Part shown: positions 25,903 to 38,976 of the stretch, in pieces | Position numbering within the stretch: the first letter of the stretch is position 1 | How the letters are laid out: each line of letters begins with the position of its first letter | NCBI GenBank assembly: GCA_032158125.1 | Contig: JASKOT010000015.1 | Coordinates: 310,001 to 374,000, forward strand | Source: Papiliotrema nemorosa | Taxonomy: Eukaryota > Basidiomycota > Tremellomycetes > Tremellales > Rhynchogastremaceae | Direction of reading: 5' to 3' | Length of the DNA: 64,000 nucleotides | Notes under the pieces: generated by a model | The model's input: the letters and a program-made list of their open reading frames with translations, nothing else | Databases searched by the model: none | What the model was told of the DNA's origin: nothing | Translations under genes and position numbers: made by a program

Positions 25903-28436
25903 TCACCTAGACTCCCACTCCAGCCATTCACCATACATGTTCGGCCTCTCGCCCCGAACATAACTCTCAAAAGTCCTCTTCAACACTGTCGACCAACTCA
26001 GATCGAGCTCGTCATCCATGTCTTCCCTACTCGTCACGCCCGCATCTGCATTCTCGTCGTCCTCATGTGAAGCCCGTTCTGCCGCTTTGGCTGCGCGGAT
26101 CGCCTCGCGAAGTGTCCTTTCCCCCTTGATGAACTTTGGTCCGAGATCTGGGAAGTTGCGCGCAGGGTCGAAGGGGAGCCACCAGAAATTGTGAAAGTGA
26201 TATGAGAAAGCTCCTCTGAAGAACCCGTCAAAGCCAAGAGGCTGAGGTCCCGCCGAGTCAAACTTATCGCTGGTGAAGAATCTAGAGAACCTGTAGACGG
26301 GTTAGCGAGAAAACGGAAATCGGCCGGACACTCACTCTGGGAAGTAAGGGAACGGCGGTCGTTCTCGTTGATATCCTTCCATGTTCATCCAGGCAGGGTC
26401 AAACAAGGGATCGGGAATACGGAACAACAGTTTCTCAAGTCCCGCATCTTTCAGGTATCGCGAGATACCAGTCATTGGGTGGAAGTCGAGTCCATTCTCA
26501 AGGGCCGTTTTGAACAAGAATCGACCTAGAGCCGATCCCTTGTGCAATTTCAGCACAGCAGTGTTGTACTTTTGGTGCCAAGACCATCGATAGGCAAATT
26601 GTCCTCGGTAGTTCCACAATTCTTCCCAATCTCTCAAAAAGATGGTATCAGCATCGAGGTAGATTCCGCCAAATCGATACGTCAGGACAAATCGTGCCAT
26701 ATCCGAGAGAATCACCGATAGTCGATCGTAATCCGATTCACTGGCCGATCCAACCTTTTCGAATAGCCCATCCTTCTTCTTCTTCGGCGCGGGCAGTGCA
26801 GTTGTTGCTTCGATATCCGCCTCTCCCTCTGCAGCGAGAATCTCTCCAAAGTTCGGTTGATCCTCCGGTGTGGCAGCAGTTGTCTGTTGAGGTGCAGGCT
26901 GTTCATAGGTGTATCCTCCCGAGTTGAAAATCGGTATAGCCCTCCAATGATCTCGCAATTCATCGACACCATCGAGTTGCTCAGTCGTGTTCCACATCTT
27001 GAACTTGACGACATCCCTAAATCGCTCATGCAAGAACGGCGCCGACCAGGGGTTGGTCGAGAGCGACAAATACATGTCATGCTTGGCATTCGGATTGGGA
27101 ATGGCTGCAGCTGGTCCGGGGTTGATCCATACCCAGAACTGAGGTCGACAGGTGCTTCTTACATTGTCCGACGATTCCGCGGATGGTTTGTCGAGGCCGA
27201 GGTTCTGAGTAAACAAGAATGACATGACGGCCATATATGGTTTATCCGTGAAAGGACCGGCCCAAAACATGTGGAAAATTCGAGGGTGGGCCGGATCACA
27301 TGGCGAGCCAGAGTCATAGGAACCTTCGACGGTGTTTGGAGCAGGCAGAGTGAGAGGGGTTCGTGACAAGCCAGGAGCACGGATGAGAGGTGTGCGGGGA
27401 GACCAGTCGAGTTGACGCTGCGAGGCTACGCTTTCGTAGTACATTTGCTTGTACTGGCCGAGATAGTTGCCTCTCCTGACTCGTTTTCCATTGTCTAAGC
27501 CTCCACCTATCCTCAAAAACTCGAGACAGTCTCGGACATACTGGAGGTCAGCTTTATTATCCAGATCCTAGTAACAGGTTGAAGTCACCTTATTTGTCGA
27601 GAAATCGCATTTCTCCAAGATCACGTCTAAATCCAGTATGACTCCCGGCGTTGGTCTGGATGGGAAGCCAGGGTGGTGATCTATAGCGTCCCACGCGTTG
27701 ATGAAGTTTCGCTCGGGTCCGACTCCAAACAGCTGTGTCCTAGGAGAGTTGGTGGATCGTTGGTTGTACGCGACTATGGGTGGAGGTGAGGATAACGAGG
27801 GCAGGAGACTCTCCGGAACTGCCGGGTTTTGTATGGTGGATGCGAGGGGTATGTTTTCTGGCGCTACAGGTCGTGGTCAGCTCGAGGCCTGCATAGGAGT
27901 GGAGATTGCTCACGCTGATGCAATGATGGATGATGCCCACTCAGTACCTCCCATTCCCAGATCATTGCAATCTCTTCTGGTGCCAGTACCAATGTGTCCG
28001 GATCGGTGAAGGGCGGAGTCCATGTATTCCTACCCGGCCCTCGCTGCCTAAATCCCAGCAAGAAGAAACCAATCCCCAACAGGAGCAACAAACCCAGCGC
28101 TAGCCTTACGGGAGAGTTCAACCGGGGTAGTCTGGCCCAGACCCTAGGCGGTATGGGTAGCCATATCCGAGCATAGCGTCTTTGTTGACTTCTGCCGTAC
28201 CCTTTTGGCGAGCTGTATGCGTTGCCGTTCAGTAGGTGGTCGGAAGAGCTCGTCCTATCACCTAAGAACCGGGGCAGAGGGATGTATACAGCGGTAAAGT
28301 ATTTCGTCGAGCTCGTCGGAGAGTGAGGTGCACCTAGGTCATACTTCTTCTCTGGATCCGGAACGAAGATGGGCAAGGGGGAGCGTCGAGGGTTTTTCGT
28401 CGGGACGTGTCGCTTCGTCTGTCCAAAGAGGGACAT
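25903..28436 (-). CDS. Type II membrane glycosyltransferase with DXD motif (Gly_transf_sug/GT32-like)
   Basis: Probable Golgi sugar transferase. The start MSLFGQTKRHVPTKNPRRSP gives a cytosolic tail of about 115 residues, one membrane anchor (LALGLLLLLGIGFFLLGF) and a lumenal catalytic part. Catalytic marks are PRIFHMFWAGPFTDKPYMAV, then LSDMARFVLTYRFGGIYLDADTIFLRDW with the GG.YLD.D motif of GT32/Och1-like enzymes, and FRGAFSYHFHNFWW near the end. An insertion of about 60 residues rich in Gln/Thr/Glu (EQPAPQQTTAAT to KKKKDGLFEK) interrupts the fold before the DXD. The C-terminus is acidic and ends MYGEWLEWESR. Families of this type make mannan or galactose/GlcNAc linkages; in tremellomycetes wall, capsule or glycolipid glycans are likely. 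Acceptor unknown. Confidence 0.8.
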
Positions 28437-29200
28437 GATGACGTTACGGACGCAGCGTTATTCTGCGTGCTAGTGCGTCGACAGATGAGCTTTTGGTCCG
28501 CTGGCGAGTCAAGAGGGAAAAACGCTGACTGCGACTGCTATTGGACCGCGTATCTTGACACAAGTCTTCACGTCGGTTGTGAAGGGAGATGAAACGCGGA
28601 ACTGCCCCCCTGTTCGCCGAAGAATTGAAAAGATTGTCTTCAGGCTGCAGTAGGTTGGCGAGCGACACGGGTATATATGCTGTATCTGTAGCGATGCAGT
28701 CTCGTCGAGTACCAGTCGGATGACCTTGCAGAATGGTTGTACACAGGTCGGCAGAGGGGGGTATCACTGGTCTGGAATTTAGGAAGAGTGGTGATGCAAC
28801 GCAGCGAAAGGCCAAGCGAGGGGAAAACAGAGAGGCCAGGGGGGGGGGGAGCTCTTTTTACACCACCAAGCCATTTTCCGCAGTCGATTACAAAAGGGGG
28901 TCACACCCGTCATTACAAAACAAGGCGTCCTGATTACAAACCCAATTTGTAATGGCCAGGAGTCACGTGATTGCTCTACATAGATCTGACTGAAATGGGT
29001 GAATCTGACACCTGGTGGGGTGTGGATTTCCATTTATAGGAGTGCCAACACACGATTCTTTCACTCATTCCTTTGTATATAGTCTAGTCACCATGTCGAT
29101 TAACCACGGATCATAATACAACGGTGGAAACAACCATTGTGAATAGTCATTCTCCCCCCTCTCACCTACGCGATCCGGGTCAAGCGGTGTGTGGCCAAAG
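28437..29200. promoter_or_regulatory. Divergent glycosyltransferase/TRK1 region with ATTACAA cluster
   Basis: Divergent spacer of 764 bp. ATTACAAA occurs in direct orientation at 28887, 28912 and 28933 and inverted at 28946-28953. The last two form an 8-bp dyad with a 5-nt spacer. TCACGTGA (palindromic E-box type) is at 28963-28970. A run of eleven G sits at 28839-28849. A TTTATA element near 29033 may be the TRK1 core promoter. A short upstream ORF starts at 29093. Confidence 0.5.
29093..29116 (+). other. Short upstream ORF in the TRK1 leader
   Basis: ATG in good context (CACC before, T after) opens MSINHGS and stops at TAA, with no GT donor before the stop. It lies about 85 nt before the main ATG at 29201 and downstream of the TATA-like TTTATA, so it should be the first ATG of the transcript if transcription starts as inferred. 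Confidence 0.4.
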
Positions 29201-32200
29201 ATGCGACATCTGCCATCTCACTTGAAGCTGCCAAGTGCAGCTTCAAAGGCAAGGACAATCTTTCTCAGCTCGCTCAACTTTTACCGGGTCCATCTTTTGG
29301 CTTTCGCACTGGTGAGCTCCACCCAGAGGGGATACTCTCGCGCTGACGATGAAAGATACCGCTGGTCATGTCTGCCATCATGTGGGGTATCAACACGGAA
29401 TACGAGATCTCCTACATTGACCATCTGTTCAACTGCATGTCCGCCATGACAGTCTGCGGTCTGGCCACAGTCAACCTCTCCACGCTGAGCGCTGTGCAAC
29501 AGGCGATACTATTTGTTCAGATGGTTATTGGCAGTCCAGTACGTGTGATGCAGAAACGTTCGTGGGGTACTTACTAACCGCGTAGACTGTCGTGTCGATC
29601 ATCATGATCATTGTCAGAAGGTGCGTTCTCGCATCAGATCTTTGCAACACCCTGCTGACTGTACCTAGGCATTTCTTCCAGGTCAAATTCAAGCATGTCA
29701 TACAGGAACAACAGAAAAGGCGGTCTTCATTTAATCTAGCCAAGACTATATCCCGCGTCACACCCGGTCCACCCTTGACTGCCATCCGGAAGAGATTCAG
29801 CAACTCCAACAAGACCGACAAGCCAGAGGTGACCATTATCTTGCTACCATGCACAGTATCGCGCTGACAAGGTAGGCTTCGGTTGGACGAGATGACCGTT
29901 CATCAGAGGAGCAAGCTGCTACCCCGTCCACGACAGAATTGAAACCCCCTCCTCCTCCAATCGTCTCTCGCGACTCGTCACCCAACTTGAAAGTACCTGC
30001 AAACAAACCAAAAGATAAGAAGAAGAAGCAGAATATTTCGGTCTCCATGATCAAGCGTGTCGAAGGTGGAGGAGTGGGATTAATGAATCCGATGGGGTGG
30101 TACGATGGGGAGAAGTTTGAGCCAAACGCGCCTCCACCCAACCCTTATGATGACTCGGCTATTGACGATTCTCCCACGCCTCGATCAGCATCCCCGACAC
30201 CGTCGCCAAATGGCTTGGGCCTGCAAGACGTTAGGGGCCGAGACTTTCACAATGTGATCGTGGACACCCCGCCTAGGATGGATTCGGCAGAAGAGGCTCG
30301 TTCGCCAAGTCAGGTGCCGTATGCTGGTCGTCCAGTGACGGAAGATTTGTTTCCTAGATCAAGAACAATCGCCTTTGATGACAACGACGAAATGCCACAT
30401 CGAGGCATGGCTACGGGCAGAGAGGGTGCCTACTTTCCGAGAACCGCCACACACAGGAGCTTCCAGCATGACACTCTACCGTTCTCCACCACTACATCGA
30501 CCTTTCCTCGCACGTATTCACTTCGTCCCACCACGTCCAGGAAGCCGGACACCCGACTGTCTGGATTCGGTGGATTCCCTACACCCTTCGAGATTATCAA
30601 ATCATTGGTCAACAAATTTGCACCGAACGCTTCGCGTACTTTAACTCAGAGCCTGACAATGCCACGCACTGCTACCATCGGTAGGACTAACACAGTCGCT
30701 GGCAAGGAATCGAACGCAACTTCGGGTGGGGACACGATAGACAAGGAGGTACCTTATATCTCATTCGCTGCAACGGTCGGACGAAATAGTCGATTCACGG
30801 GACTTACCGAGGAACAGATGGACGAGCTAGGAGGAGTCGAGTACCGGTCGTTGAGAATCCTGCTGTACATTGTCATCTTCGTGAGCAATGTCTACGGTGG
30901 CTTGTCGATCAAAGCTGATGAGTAGTATGTTACCTTCTTCCAGATTGCCGCGTTCATCATAGTCGCCCCATACATTGGTGCTCAGGGGCGTTATGATTAC
31001 GTCTTTGAGGCACAACCTCGGCTGGTCAAGATACCTTGGTTCGCGCTGTTCCAAGTCGTGTCGGCCTTTTCGAACACGGGTATGAGTTTAGTCGACTTGA
31101 GTCTGGTGCCCTTCCAAAGGGCATATCTCATGAATTTCAGTGGGTCTAGACATCTCTGTGATCAGCGTTCTATCGCTGACGCAAGCAGTCATATTCTTCT
31201 TGATCTTCGCCGGTAACACTGCCTTCGTAAGCCACATTTAGATTTGATATGCAGAGGAAAGACACTGATATCTCAGCCTGTTTTCCTTCGAGCCATGGTG
31301 TGCGTCTGATTATCGCGCGGATCCTACAGGGGTACTGACCATGTGCAGGTGGACTTTCTACAAACTCGTTCCGAAGGGATCCAAGACCAAGGAGACGCTC
31401 AAGTTTCTTCTTGATCATCCTCGTCGGTAGGTTACCCCAAGACTCGACGGTAAGCGCAGGGTGCTAATCTTGAAGGTGCTATATCTATCTCTTTCCCTCC
31501 ACCCAGACTTGGGTTCTAGCGCTTGTCATGGTCAGCTTGACGTGAGTGCAATCGTATGGTTCTTTTCCGCCAACTAACTCACGCAGTATGACCGATTGGG
31601 TGTGCTTCCTGGTCTTAGATATCGGGACCCCCGTCATTCAAGCAATACCCGTAGGCACCCGTATCGCAGCAGCGTTTGTGCAATCTGCCGCAGTCCGAGC
31701 AGCCGGCTTCGCTATTGTACCAATCGCCAGTCTTGCGCCTGCAGTCAAGTAAGCGTTCAATACATCCTACGATGGCAAATGCTGACTGTAAGGGTGCTGT
31801 ATACTATCATGATGGTGTGTCTTGAAGCGATGTGTTCATAAAGCTGACCAGCCAGTACATCTCCGTGTACCCGGTGGCCTTGTCCGTTCGGTCAACGAAT
31901 GTGTATGAGGAGAGATCATTAGGTCTGTTCGACGATGAAGAGGAAGAAGAATTTCAGACGGATGAGAAGGGTGCCCAAGCAGTAGCCAAATATCTCGGCT
32001 GGCAGTGGGTCCCGTCGGCAAAGGGATGCTCGAATACTGATGCAACAGCGCTCGTCGTCAGCTGGCTTTTGATATCTGGTGGTTGGGTTTTGCCCTGTGG
32101 CTGATTTGCATCATCGAAGTGGGTCTTGAATCACTACTTGCTATTTCGGAGTTGACCTCTAGAAATCGAAACTAGACGAGCCTGAGAATGCCTCATGGTT

Positions 32201-32798
32201 CAACATTTTCAACATCATTTTCGAGCTCGTCAGTGGTTACGGTACCGTCGGCTTGAGTGTTGGAGTCAATTACGACAACTTTTCCTTTGCTGGATCATTC
32301 CGAAAGCTGTCAAAATTGGTTGTAATTGCGGTCATGCTTCGAGGTCGTCATCGTGGTTTACCAGTTGCCATTGATCGAGCCGTCATGTTGCCCAACGACT
32401 TTACTGCCGCAGAGGAACAAGCATTCGAAGAGACTCGTTCTAGAAGGTTGTCTCGACGTGGATCCATGGGTGTCTCGGACGAATTCATGGCTAGCCTTCG
32501 TCGTGGATCCATGTCCAACATGTCGGCATACGGACGTAGAGATTCCACTCCGGAACCCACATCGCAGCAAGACGATCGAAGAGGATCATCCCCGCCTGCT
32601 CACCGCTCGTCCATTGCAGGCAGTCAACATGCTACCCCTGGCAGCCCGGCCACTTCGACCTCTGGCACTCTACAGTTCTCTTTACCGAGGACAAGCTCGG
32701 ATGCTCGCACTAGAAGTCCGATAGCGATGCGTGGGGGGACGTTGACGCCGGTCAAGGAGTCCAGCATGTCCAGAGCCAACACGCGGACAGAGTTTTGA
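29201..32798 (+). CDS. TRK1: High-affinity potassium transporter, Trk family
   Basis: Plasma-membrane K+ uptake protein with four M-P-M repeats. The start MRHLPSHLKLPSAASKART leads into TM LNFYRVHLLAFAL-IPLVMSAIMWG. The first pore region is CMSAMTVCGLATVNLSTLSA (filter TVCGL). HFFQVKFKHVIQ precedes a long, Pro/Ser-rich cytosolic loop (about 29760-30750). GGVEYRSLRILLYIVIF, AFSNTGMSLVDLSLVPF (second filter), TRAAGFAIVPI-type and GYGTVGLSVGVNYDNFSF (fourth filter TVGL) complete the pores. An apparent stop at 30923-30925 is the acceptor of a 45-nt intron (30881-30925, GTGAGC..GATGAGTAG) and restores IVIF-YVTFFQIAAFIIVAPY. The C-terminal tail is Ser/Arg-rich, probably cytosolic. About twelve introns. 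It is convergent with the Arf-GEF. Confidence 0.9.
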
Positions 32799-33222
32799 TC
32801 GGCAGTGGGGGATTCTTGTGTAATTATCAGCATCATCATTATTGTTGTTCATCTAGACCGCATCCTTTTCTCTGTTATACGCTGTCACATTCAATGATTA
32901 CATGCTTTGTATCTTTATGCATCTGAATCTCGCGACCTAGTGATGTCTCCATTGTCGACTACGACTAGCCGGAGACCGGTGTTTCTGCGTTGTCGCGCAT
33001 AGCTGTCGATCCGCTTTGCACGGGATGCCAATGCGTGCGATGCCCAGATCAAGCTCGTTCCATATCGTATAGCGTCTACTGTATAATGTATAAGTTATAC
33101 TGACAAGGTGTTATATACTTTTACAATCCTGATTCGCAAGGAAACGAACCAGGTCCATCTGACACGATACTCTCTCTCATCTGGCTCCGTCTCTACACTC
33201 GTCTCTCCCACACTAAACCTCA
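32799..33222. other. Convergent 3' region TRK1/Arf-GEF
   Basis: 424 bp between converging stop codons. AT-rich patches (for example near 32870-32930 and 33065-33120) would suit polyadenylation on both strands. No gene or RNA was recognised. Confidence 0.4.
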
Positions 33223-36200
33223 TCATTCCCCCGCCTTGCCCGTCATTGTCAGATCCCTCCCTTGTAATCGGTGCAAGTCTGGTAAAGTCGCCAAAGAGAC
33301 CCTTCTAGCAGCCCGAGTCTTCATCCATTCTTCCGGTACCTCTTCCCCTTCTTTCGTCTCTGCAGAAGGCCCGTCGCTCATGCGTGTCTTTACACTCGAC
33401 GACTCATGATCAATGTCGTTCTTCGTGCTCGTGTGGAAATCAATCCCAAATTCGTCCCTTTGTATACCATGCTGGGCCGAGATAGTCTGATCATCCTCCA
33501 CTTCAAGAGGGAACAATACAGGCGTAGATCGTCCCGTATCGCTACCTCCTCGACCGTTGGCCTGATCCAATCTTGGAGTTTCAGGCCTGGACATCGTATC
33601 CTTGACCATGAGCAAATCCGACAACGTCCGTTTGAGATCGCTATTCGAAGTCGCGGTACTCCTGTACGAAGCCACCGAAGATTGTCTAGGTAACCCCGGA
33701 CGAGTTTCGGACTGAGCCTGGGTACGCGGTTCGTCACTAGATCGTCGGAACATGACGGGTAGTTCACCTTGACTCCTTGCCAATTGATTGTCGGTATCGC
33801 TGATACTGCTCCGTTTACTCTCCCCGCTCTTGCGTCCGGTGCCCATACCTTCATGAGGCATCCCGAAAGATGGACCGTCGTCAGGCAAGGCGAGGGCAGG
33901 AACACCCGGATCATCCGCGTTGATTTCCTCGACTACACCTCGCACCCCCAACGGATCACGAAGAGACTTTGCCGCAGCTTGCAGGGCAACATGTCGAAGT
34001 CGGGCCATTTCCCTTTGTTCATGTACCAGGTCGCGACGAAGTGTCTCGATCCAAATGTTATATTTCGCCAAGTCCAGGCGGTTGGTCCGGACCTTGGCGG
34101 CGAGAGATGGAACGCCCGCTGCGATTCGGTCCCTTGTGGTCTTTTGAAATGGGGTGAGAATGGCATAGTTCCGGGCTATACGTAGATTCAAAGCGAGTGT
34201 AGCTTTTGCGGCCCGAGCTTTATTCTCAATTTGCTTGATTTGCGTCTGCGAATTAGCGCTCGCTCGACATGACTAGCTCAGACGACGGACTTGGATCTGT
34301 TCGGCCCGAGAAGTATGTCCACGCGCCTTGACGGTGGGTTGCACCGCCGCAGTGTCCACCACTGGCGCATCGACCCGTTTGGCGGCGCCCCCACGTCCAG
34401 CCGCTAGTTCGGCCTTGACCACGTCAAACACCTCTTCCAGCTGCTCGCCTTCGTTGACCACATCATTTGCGCCATCCACATCAATTTTGCCCTTCGCTTT
34501 AGTTGTACCGTTCGTATCGACACTGAGCGATACTGGTGAGAGTGGATCCTGTCGTTGAGTCTCCGCATCGCCAACGACCATCTTCCGAGGTGTTTGAGGT
34601 GGTCCTCCGGGCGACCCGTGATGCACATTGATCTGGGTCTGGCGCTTGTGAGAGGCAGCAGCCGCTGCGCCAGCCAGCACAGCCCGATCCTTATCCATCG
34701 CCGTGCCTCTGATCCGCACATTGGCAGATTTGAAACTGCTACCGTAGTTGATCAAATTGATCCATTCGTTCATCTCAAACTCGTCTGAAGCTTGTAGGAG
34801 GTATTGCCGATGTCCTGACATGACGAATCGGAATGTGTTGGGAAGCTTCAATCAATCAATGCCTTCCTCGGAGAAAATGCCAGGCTCACCTGTGTATACG
34901 ATCGATCGTAGATCGCCACAGCGTTTTGAAGAGGAAATACCTCGTCAGGTTTGAAATTTGTCATCCGTGGTAGAAGCTCCGAGTTTCCTTCATGTGTGGA
35001 TTTGAGATGAGCCATCTGCTCGAGCAGGGTCAAAGCCCAGGTAGGATCCTTGAAGAATAAAAGTTGACTTCCGGTAAGGATGACGCTCCAAGATCTCCAC
35101 TTTCGACCTGATTTTTTGCCTCCTTCCGAAACGTCATCTGAATATCAGTCAGACCGCATCTCCGCGATCGAATCCGACATACCTCTTCGAGACAATAAGC
35201 CAACTTTGGTAACCTTCAATATGGTCTCATTCTCGGGAGTATGCTTTTCCCGAGAAGGAGTCGAGCCCAATAAAGCCGCCGCGGAGTTTTTCCGTTTCGG
35301 CGGCACGATAACCATACTTCTGGCCTGAACAAACGCTTGATGCAAGATGTCCGTGTCGAGCAGAGGTCGCGTGCCCAGGCACGAGAATGGCGATTCGGCC
35401 GGGATCTCGTGCTCCAGATTGAGCCGCAATGACTGCAGAAGATCGCCAACGATCATGTGATACACGTCAATTTTGCCATTTTTGGGTCCGGGCGTGAGCT
35501 GCGAAGAGGTGACAGTCGTGATGGTCGTAGCGGAAGAAGGCGGCTCGGACACTCTCGACAATTCTGCTTCGTCTTCGATGAAGACGAAAGGCGTGAAGGT
35601 GATGTTATCAAAGAAGGCTTCCAAGACAAGAGGCGGAACTCCTTCCATACGAGTGTTCCGCACGTAGTCGGCTTTTGTCATTTTGTTCTTGTTGTGTCGG
35701 TTAAAGGCATCCGTATGAAGCATCATCATGGAGAAAGCTAGAACATACGTGTTGTCTGACCCATCAGCCGCCGATCGCAGCGCACCGCTCCTCACCCTTT
35801 TGTATGAACAGCCCAGGCTCGCACTCTTCGTATCTCACCGCAAAAGCCTCGATGATACGATCAATCTGCTGTGTCTCCCTGGGCAGACTCATATCCATGA
35901 GCAAGCGCCTCAGCGCGACGTCCAAGGCATTATGGGTGAAGTCAAAGCGGGACATGTAGAGTCGTAGAGCTTTCGAGTGAAACTCGTCCCCACTATCGTG
36001 TCAGCATCACCCAAGACGATCAGACATAGAGGGCTGACCTTTCCGCGAGGACATTGGCAATCTCGCTCCGTCCGATCAACGAAGTCACACGTTCCAGCCA
36101 TTTCTCCGGTTGTTCATCCGCTTCCCTGGCAGCGATCTTTTTGAGTGATAACGTACCCACGGCTGCCGAGATGCTTCCCGCACTCGGGCGGGGGCTCGTC

Positions 36201-38976
36201 ATTGAGCTAGCAGAGTCTTCCGGACCAAGAGGACTCGTGAAGCTCGACGACATTGATCCGCTTGATCGAGGAGGAAGGGGAAACAGAGATCCTGACCCTG
36301 TTCTCGGTGACGATGGACCAGAACGGAGGACACCGCTAGACAAGCGTTGTATCACACTTGGCCGGCGTCGAGGAGGCGTAGCTGCCGCTGGGAATACCTG
36401 TGGAGAAGGCGGAGGTAAGAATTGAGATGAAGAAGGACCAGAAAACATGGTAGACGCCCTAGCCCTTCCGGTCCTTTTAGGCGCGGGGTCCAGCCGCGAC
36501 CTCGTGGTTCCGGATTGCAGAGATGAGATTGAAGCTCCCGCTATCGAAGTCCGAGGTGATCTTTCCGGTGTTTCATTCAAGAAGATTGATCTCTCGGCGT
36601 TGGCAAGTCCAAGCAACGCCGTTCTGGGACTGTCAAACAGGATTCCGGAAGCAGGTCGACTCATTGTTGATGACGAAGAAGAAGATGGCCGCATAGTGAT
36701 CGCTCTTGGATAATCGCTTTGAGACTTCAGATTTCCAAACTCATCCATGTCGCTGCTTGGCTGTCGGAGCAAAGTCTGGCTTCGACCTCTTGACGTCGTT
36801 TTTGCAAAGACGGATCGTACTTTGCCCATCAGGACCGAATTGCCTGAACTAGATCGACCGGGAAGTTTGGGTCGAGTAGGTATGTGAGTGGATGGCTGTA
36901 AGGATTTCGAAAGCGATTCATCAGCGGGAAGATGCGGATTCGAATTGTTGACCGGTTTCGAAGCGTTTTGAGGGAGGGGCGCATCGGACCATGATCGTAA
37001 ACGACCCGTTTGCGCCAATAACGGAGGTTTGGGCGTCGTGAGTAGTCCTTGCTCTGGTAAAGACCCCAGCGGGCTCGAAACCGAGGATCGATTGGATCTT
37101 CGACCTTCTGTTCCGTCCATCCAAGGTCGTATGCCTGGTCCCCACGTCGCGCTGCCTTCTGGGCTGAAGAGGGTTTCCTCCGCATCGATCGGACTCTCAG
37201 GCCATCTATCCGATTGGACGAGACCAGGCGACACGGCATCGGAATGAGCGAGGTTGAGGGATGACCGTGAGGAATTTGCAGTAGAGGGTCGACCTGGATT
37301 GATTGTGATTGGGACCGGTCGACGTCGTGGAGATGAAGGCTCGTCATGTTGCGACCCTCTTGAAGAGCTTCTCCGCCCGAATATGCTTCGCCTAGTGGCA
37401 CTGTCAGGATGGACTGTGATGGACGACGCGTGCGCATCGATGTCCGGTCGTCTAGCCTTGATCTTCTCGTCAACCTGGTCGTGCGGTCCGAGGCTGTCTC
37501 GACTTTTTCGTGGGATTGCATCAGAGCCTATCGTAGCTGGTGAGACCGGTCTAACAGGCCCGGAACCTGCATGATGTTCCATGGGCTTCAGCTGAGTCTC
37601 CGATGTCCTCCTTTTCACCGTTTTCTTCACTCCCAACCATCCGAGGACTCCTGCAGCCTTGACGGTAACCTCCTCACTTTCGTCTTCGTCTTTCGGTTCA
37701 GGTGTTGTTGAACGACTATTGGGGTTGGACCCAACCAGAGGCGATCGTTTCAGTGCTCCAGACAGACTCCTAGCTCGTTTCATTCGACCCTTCTTCTCCG
37801 TTTCCACTTCCGAGCGCTCCACCAGTTTTTCTTGCCGAATCTCTGGTTCTGCAAAAACGATCCGTGGTGTTGGGCTGCTGCCTCGGGAAGGCAGAGGTGA
37901 GGAGACGGATTGAGCTTTGTTTGGGATTGCCGGAGGGGTGTCGCCATCGGCAGTCTGAGCAGGTTGAGTGTGGGGTAAGCCGAGACCGATGTTGAAACTC
38001 TTGACGGTGCGAAGGGTTCGAGTACGCGAAGAGTCGCGTGATTTTGGTCTAGACTGGGAAGAAGATCGTCCTCTTTTCTCATTCTTACCAAGGGAGGAGG
38101 ATGATGAAGAGCCTGAAGCCTGCCCAGTGGCTGGTCGGCGTTTTGAGAGTTTGCGTGGGCTCGAGGGAGTGACGACAATGCCCCTGGGTACGTCTGGTAA
38201 AGCCTTGTTATCGTTAGCCAAGGGCGGTAAAGGAGGGAGTGGTCGGTCGGCGTCTGTGAAGGAAGACGGCTGCTGGTCCAGCCGAGGCGATGAGACGGAA
38301 TGAAGAGACGGTGAAGCGATAGGTATGGGAGGAGACGCTAGACTGGATGTTCGTTGCGGTGGATCAAACGTGAACGCCGAACGATCACTCGCTGTCCTAG
38401 CAAAGGTTCTGGGTGCAAAAGTCTGGCCGGTGAGCCAGTGCACGCGTGATTTGAGAGACTCACCATATTCCCTTTTTCATCTCCTCCAGGATCATAGGCT
38501 CTTCTCATTGTACCCCTAGAAGACTTTCCGGACAAATCCTGCAACCGGACCACCTCGCCATCATCATCCTTTTTCGCGCTCCGCCTCTTTGACTTTTTCT
38601 TCCGTATCGTCTTGTCGACCACCGTCCCATCAATGTCCAGCTCTTCCACCCCATCGTTGTCGACTGCAGCCTTCTCCCGCCTCGGACTCGTTGCCTGTTG
38701 ATCATCGCCGACCCTGGCCCTGGAAGGTCCAGCTTCCTTCAGCTCCACCTCTTCACCTGCTCCAAGAGAAGCTATCGAGTCGCCCCCGCGGGAGCCTTTT
38801 CTCGGTTTGGGCGGTGTGGTGGTCGACAACGACGTAGTCATAAGATTTGAAGGTGATGCAAAGCCAAACCATGATCTTCTTCTTGTCGATTTAGACGGTG
38901 TCACCGGTGTGGAAGAGGTAGATAAGCGAGAAGGACCTGCTTCTGCATTGACGTGATCTATCGAGTGTCGTTCCAT
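33223..38976 (-). CDS. Arf guanine nucleotide exchange factor, Sec7 + PH (EFA6/PSD or Yel1-like)
   Basis: Activates Arf GTPases at membranes. A very long disordered N-terminus (about 900 residues, Ser/Pro/Arg-rich with SPRR, RPSS runs) precedes the Sec7 domain. The Sec7 part shows MSRFDFTHNALDVALRRLLM, LPRETQQIDRIIEAFAVRY (the catalytic glutamate of the LPGE-Q finger is retained, with R for G), and VLAFSMMMLHTDAFNRHNKNK with TKADYVRN. The PH domain has FRFVMSGHRQYLLQASDEF and EMNEWINLINYGSSFKSA, the EFA6/PSD type of Sec7-PH pairing. A coiled region (NRLDLAKYNIWIETLRRDL) and a Ser-rich tail follow. The start is MERHSIDHVNAEAG (38976). In-frame protein-like sequence runs upstream to about 39080 behind a possible acceptor, so an extra 5' exon is possible. 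Lacks DCB/HUS domains of Sec7/GBF1. Confidence 0.85.

Noticed and set aside
28839..28849. Run of eleven G residues
   Set aside because: A simple homopolymer in a spacer, prone to sequencing error; no G-quadruplex array around it that I can support.
30881..30928. Nonsense codon in TRK1 suggesting a pseudogene
   Set aside because: The TAG is the end of a 45-nt intron with a GTGAGC donor; splicing restores a helix of the expected length.
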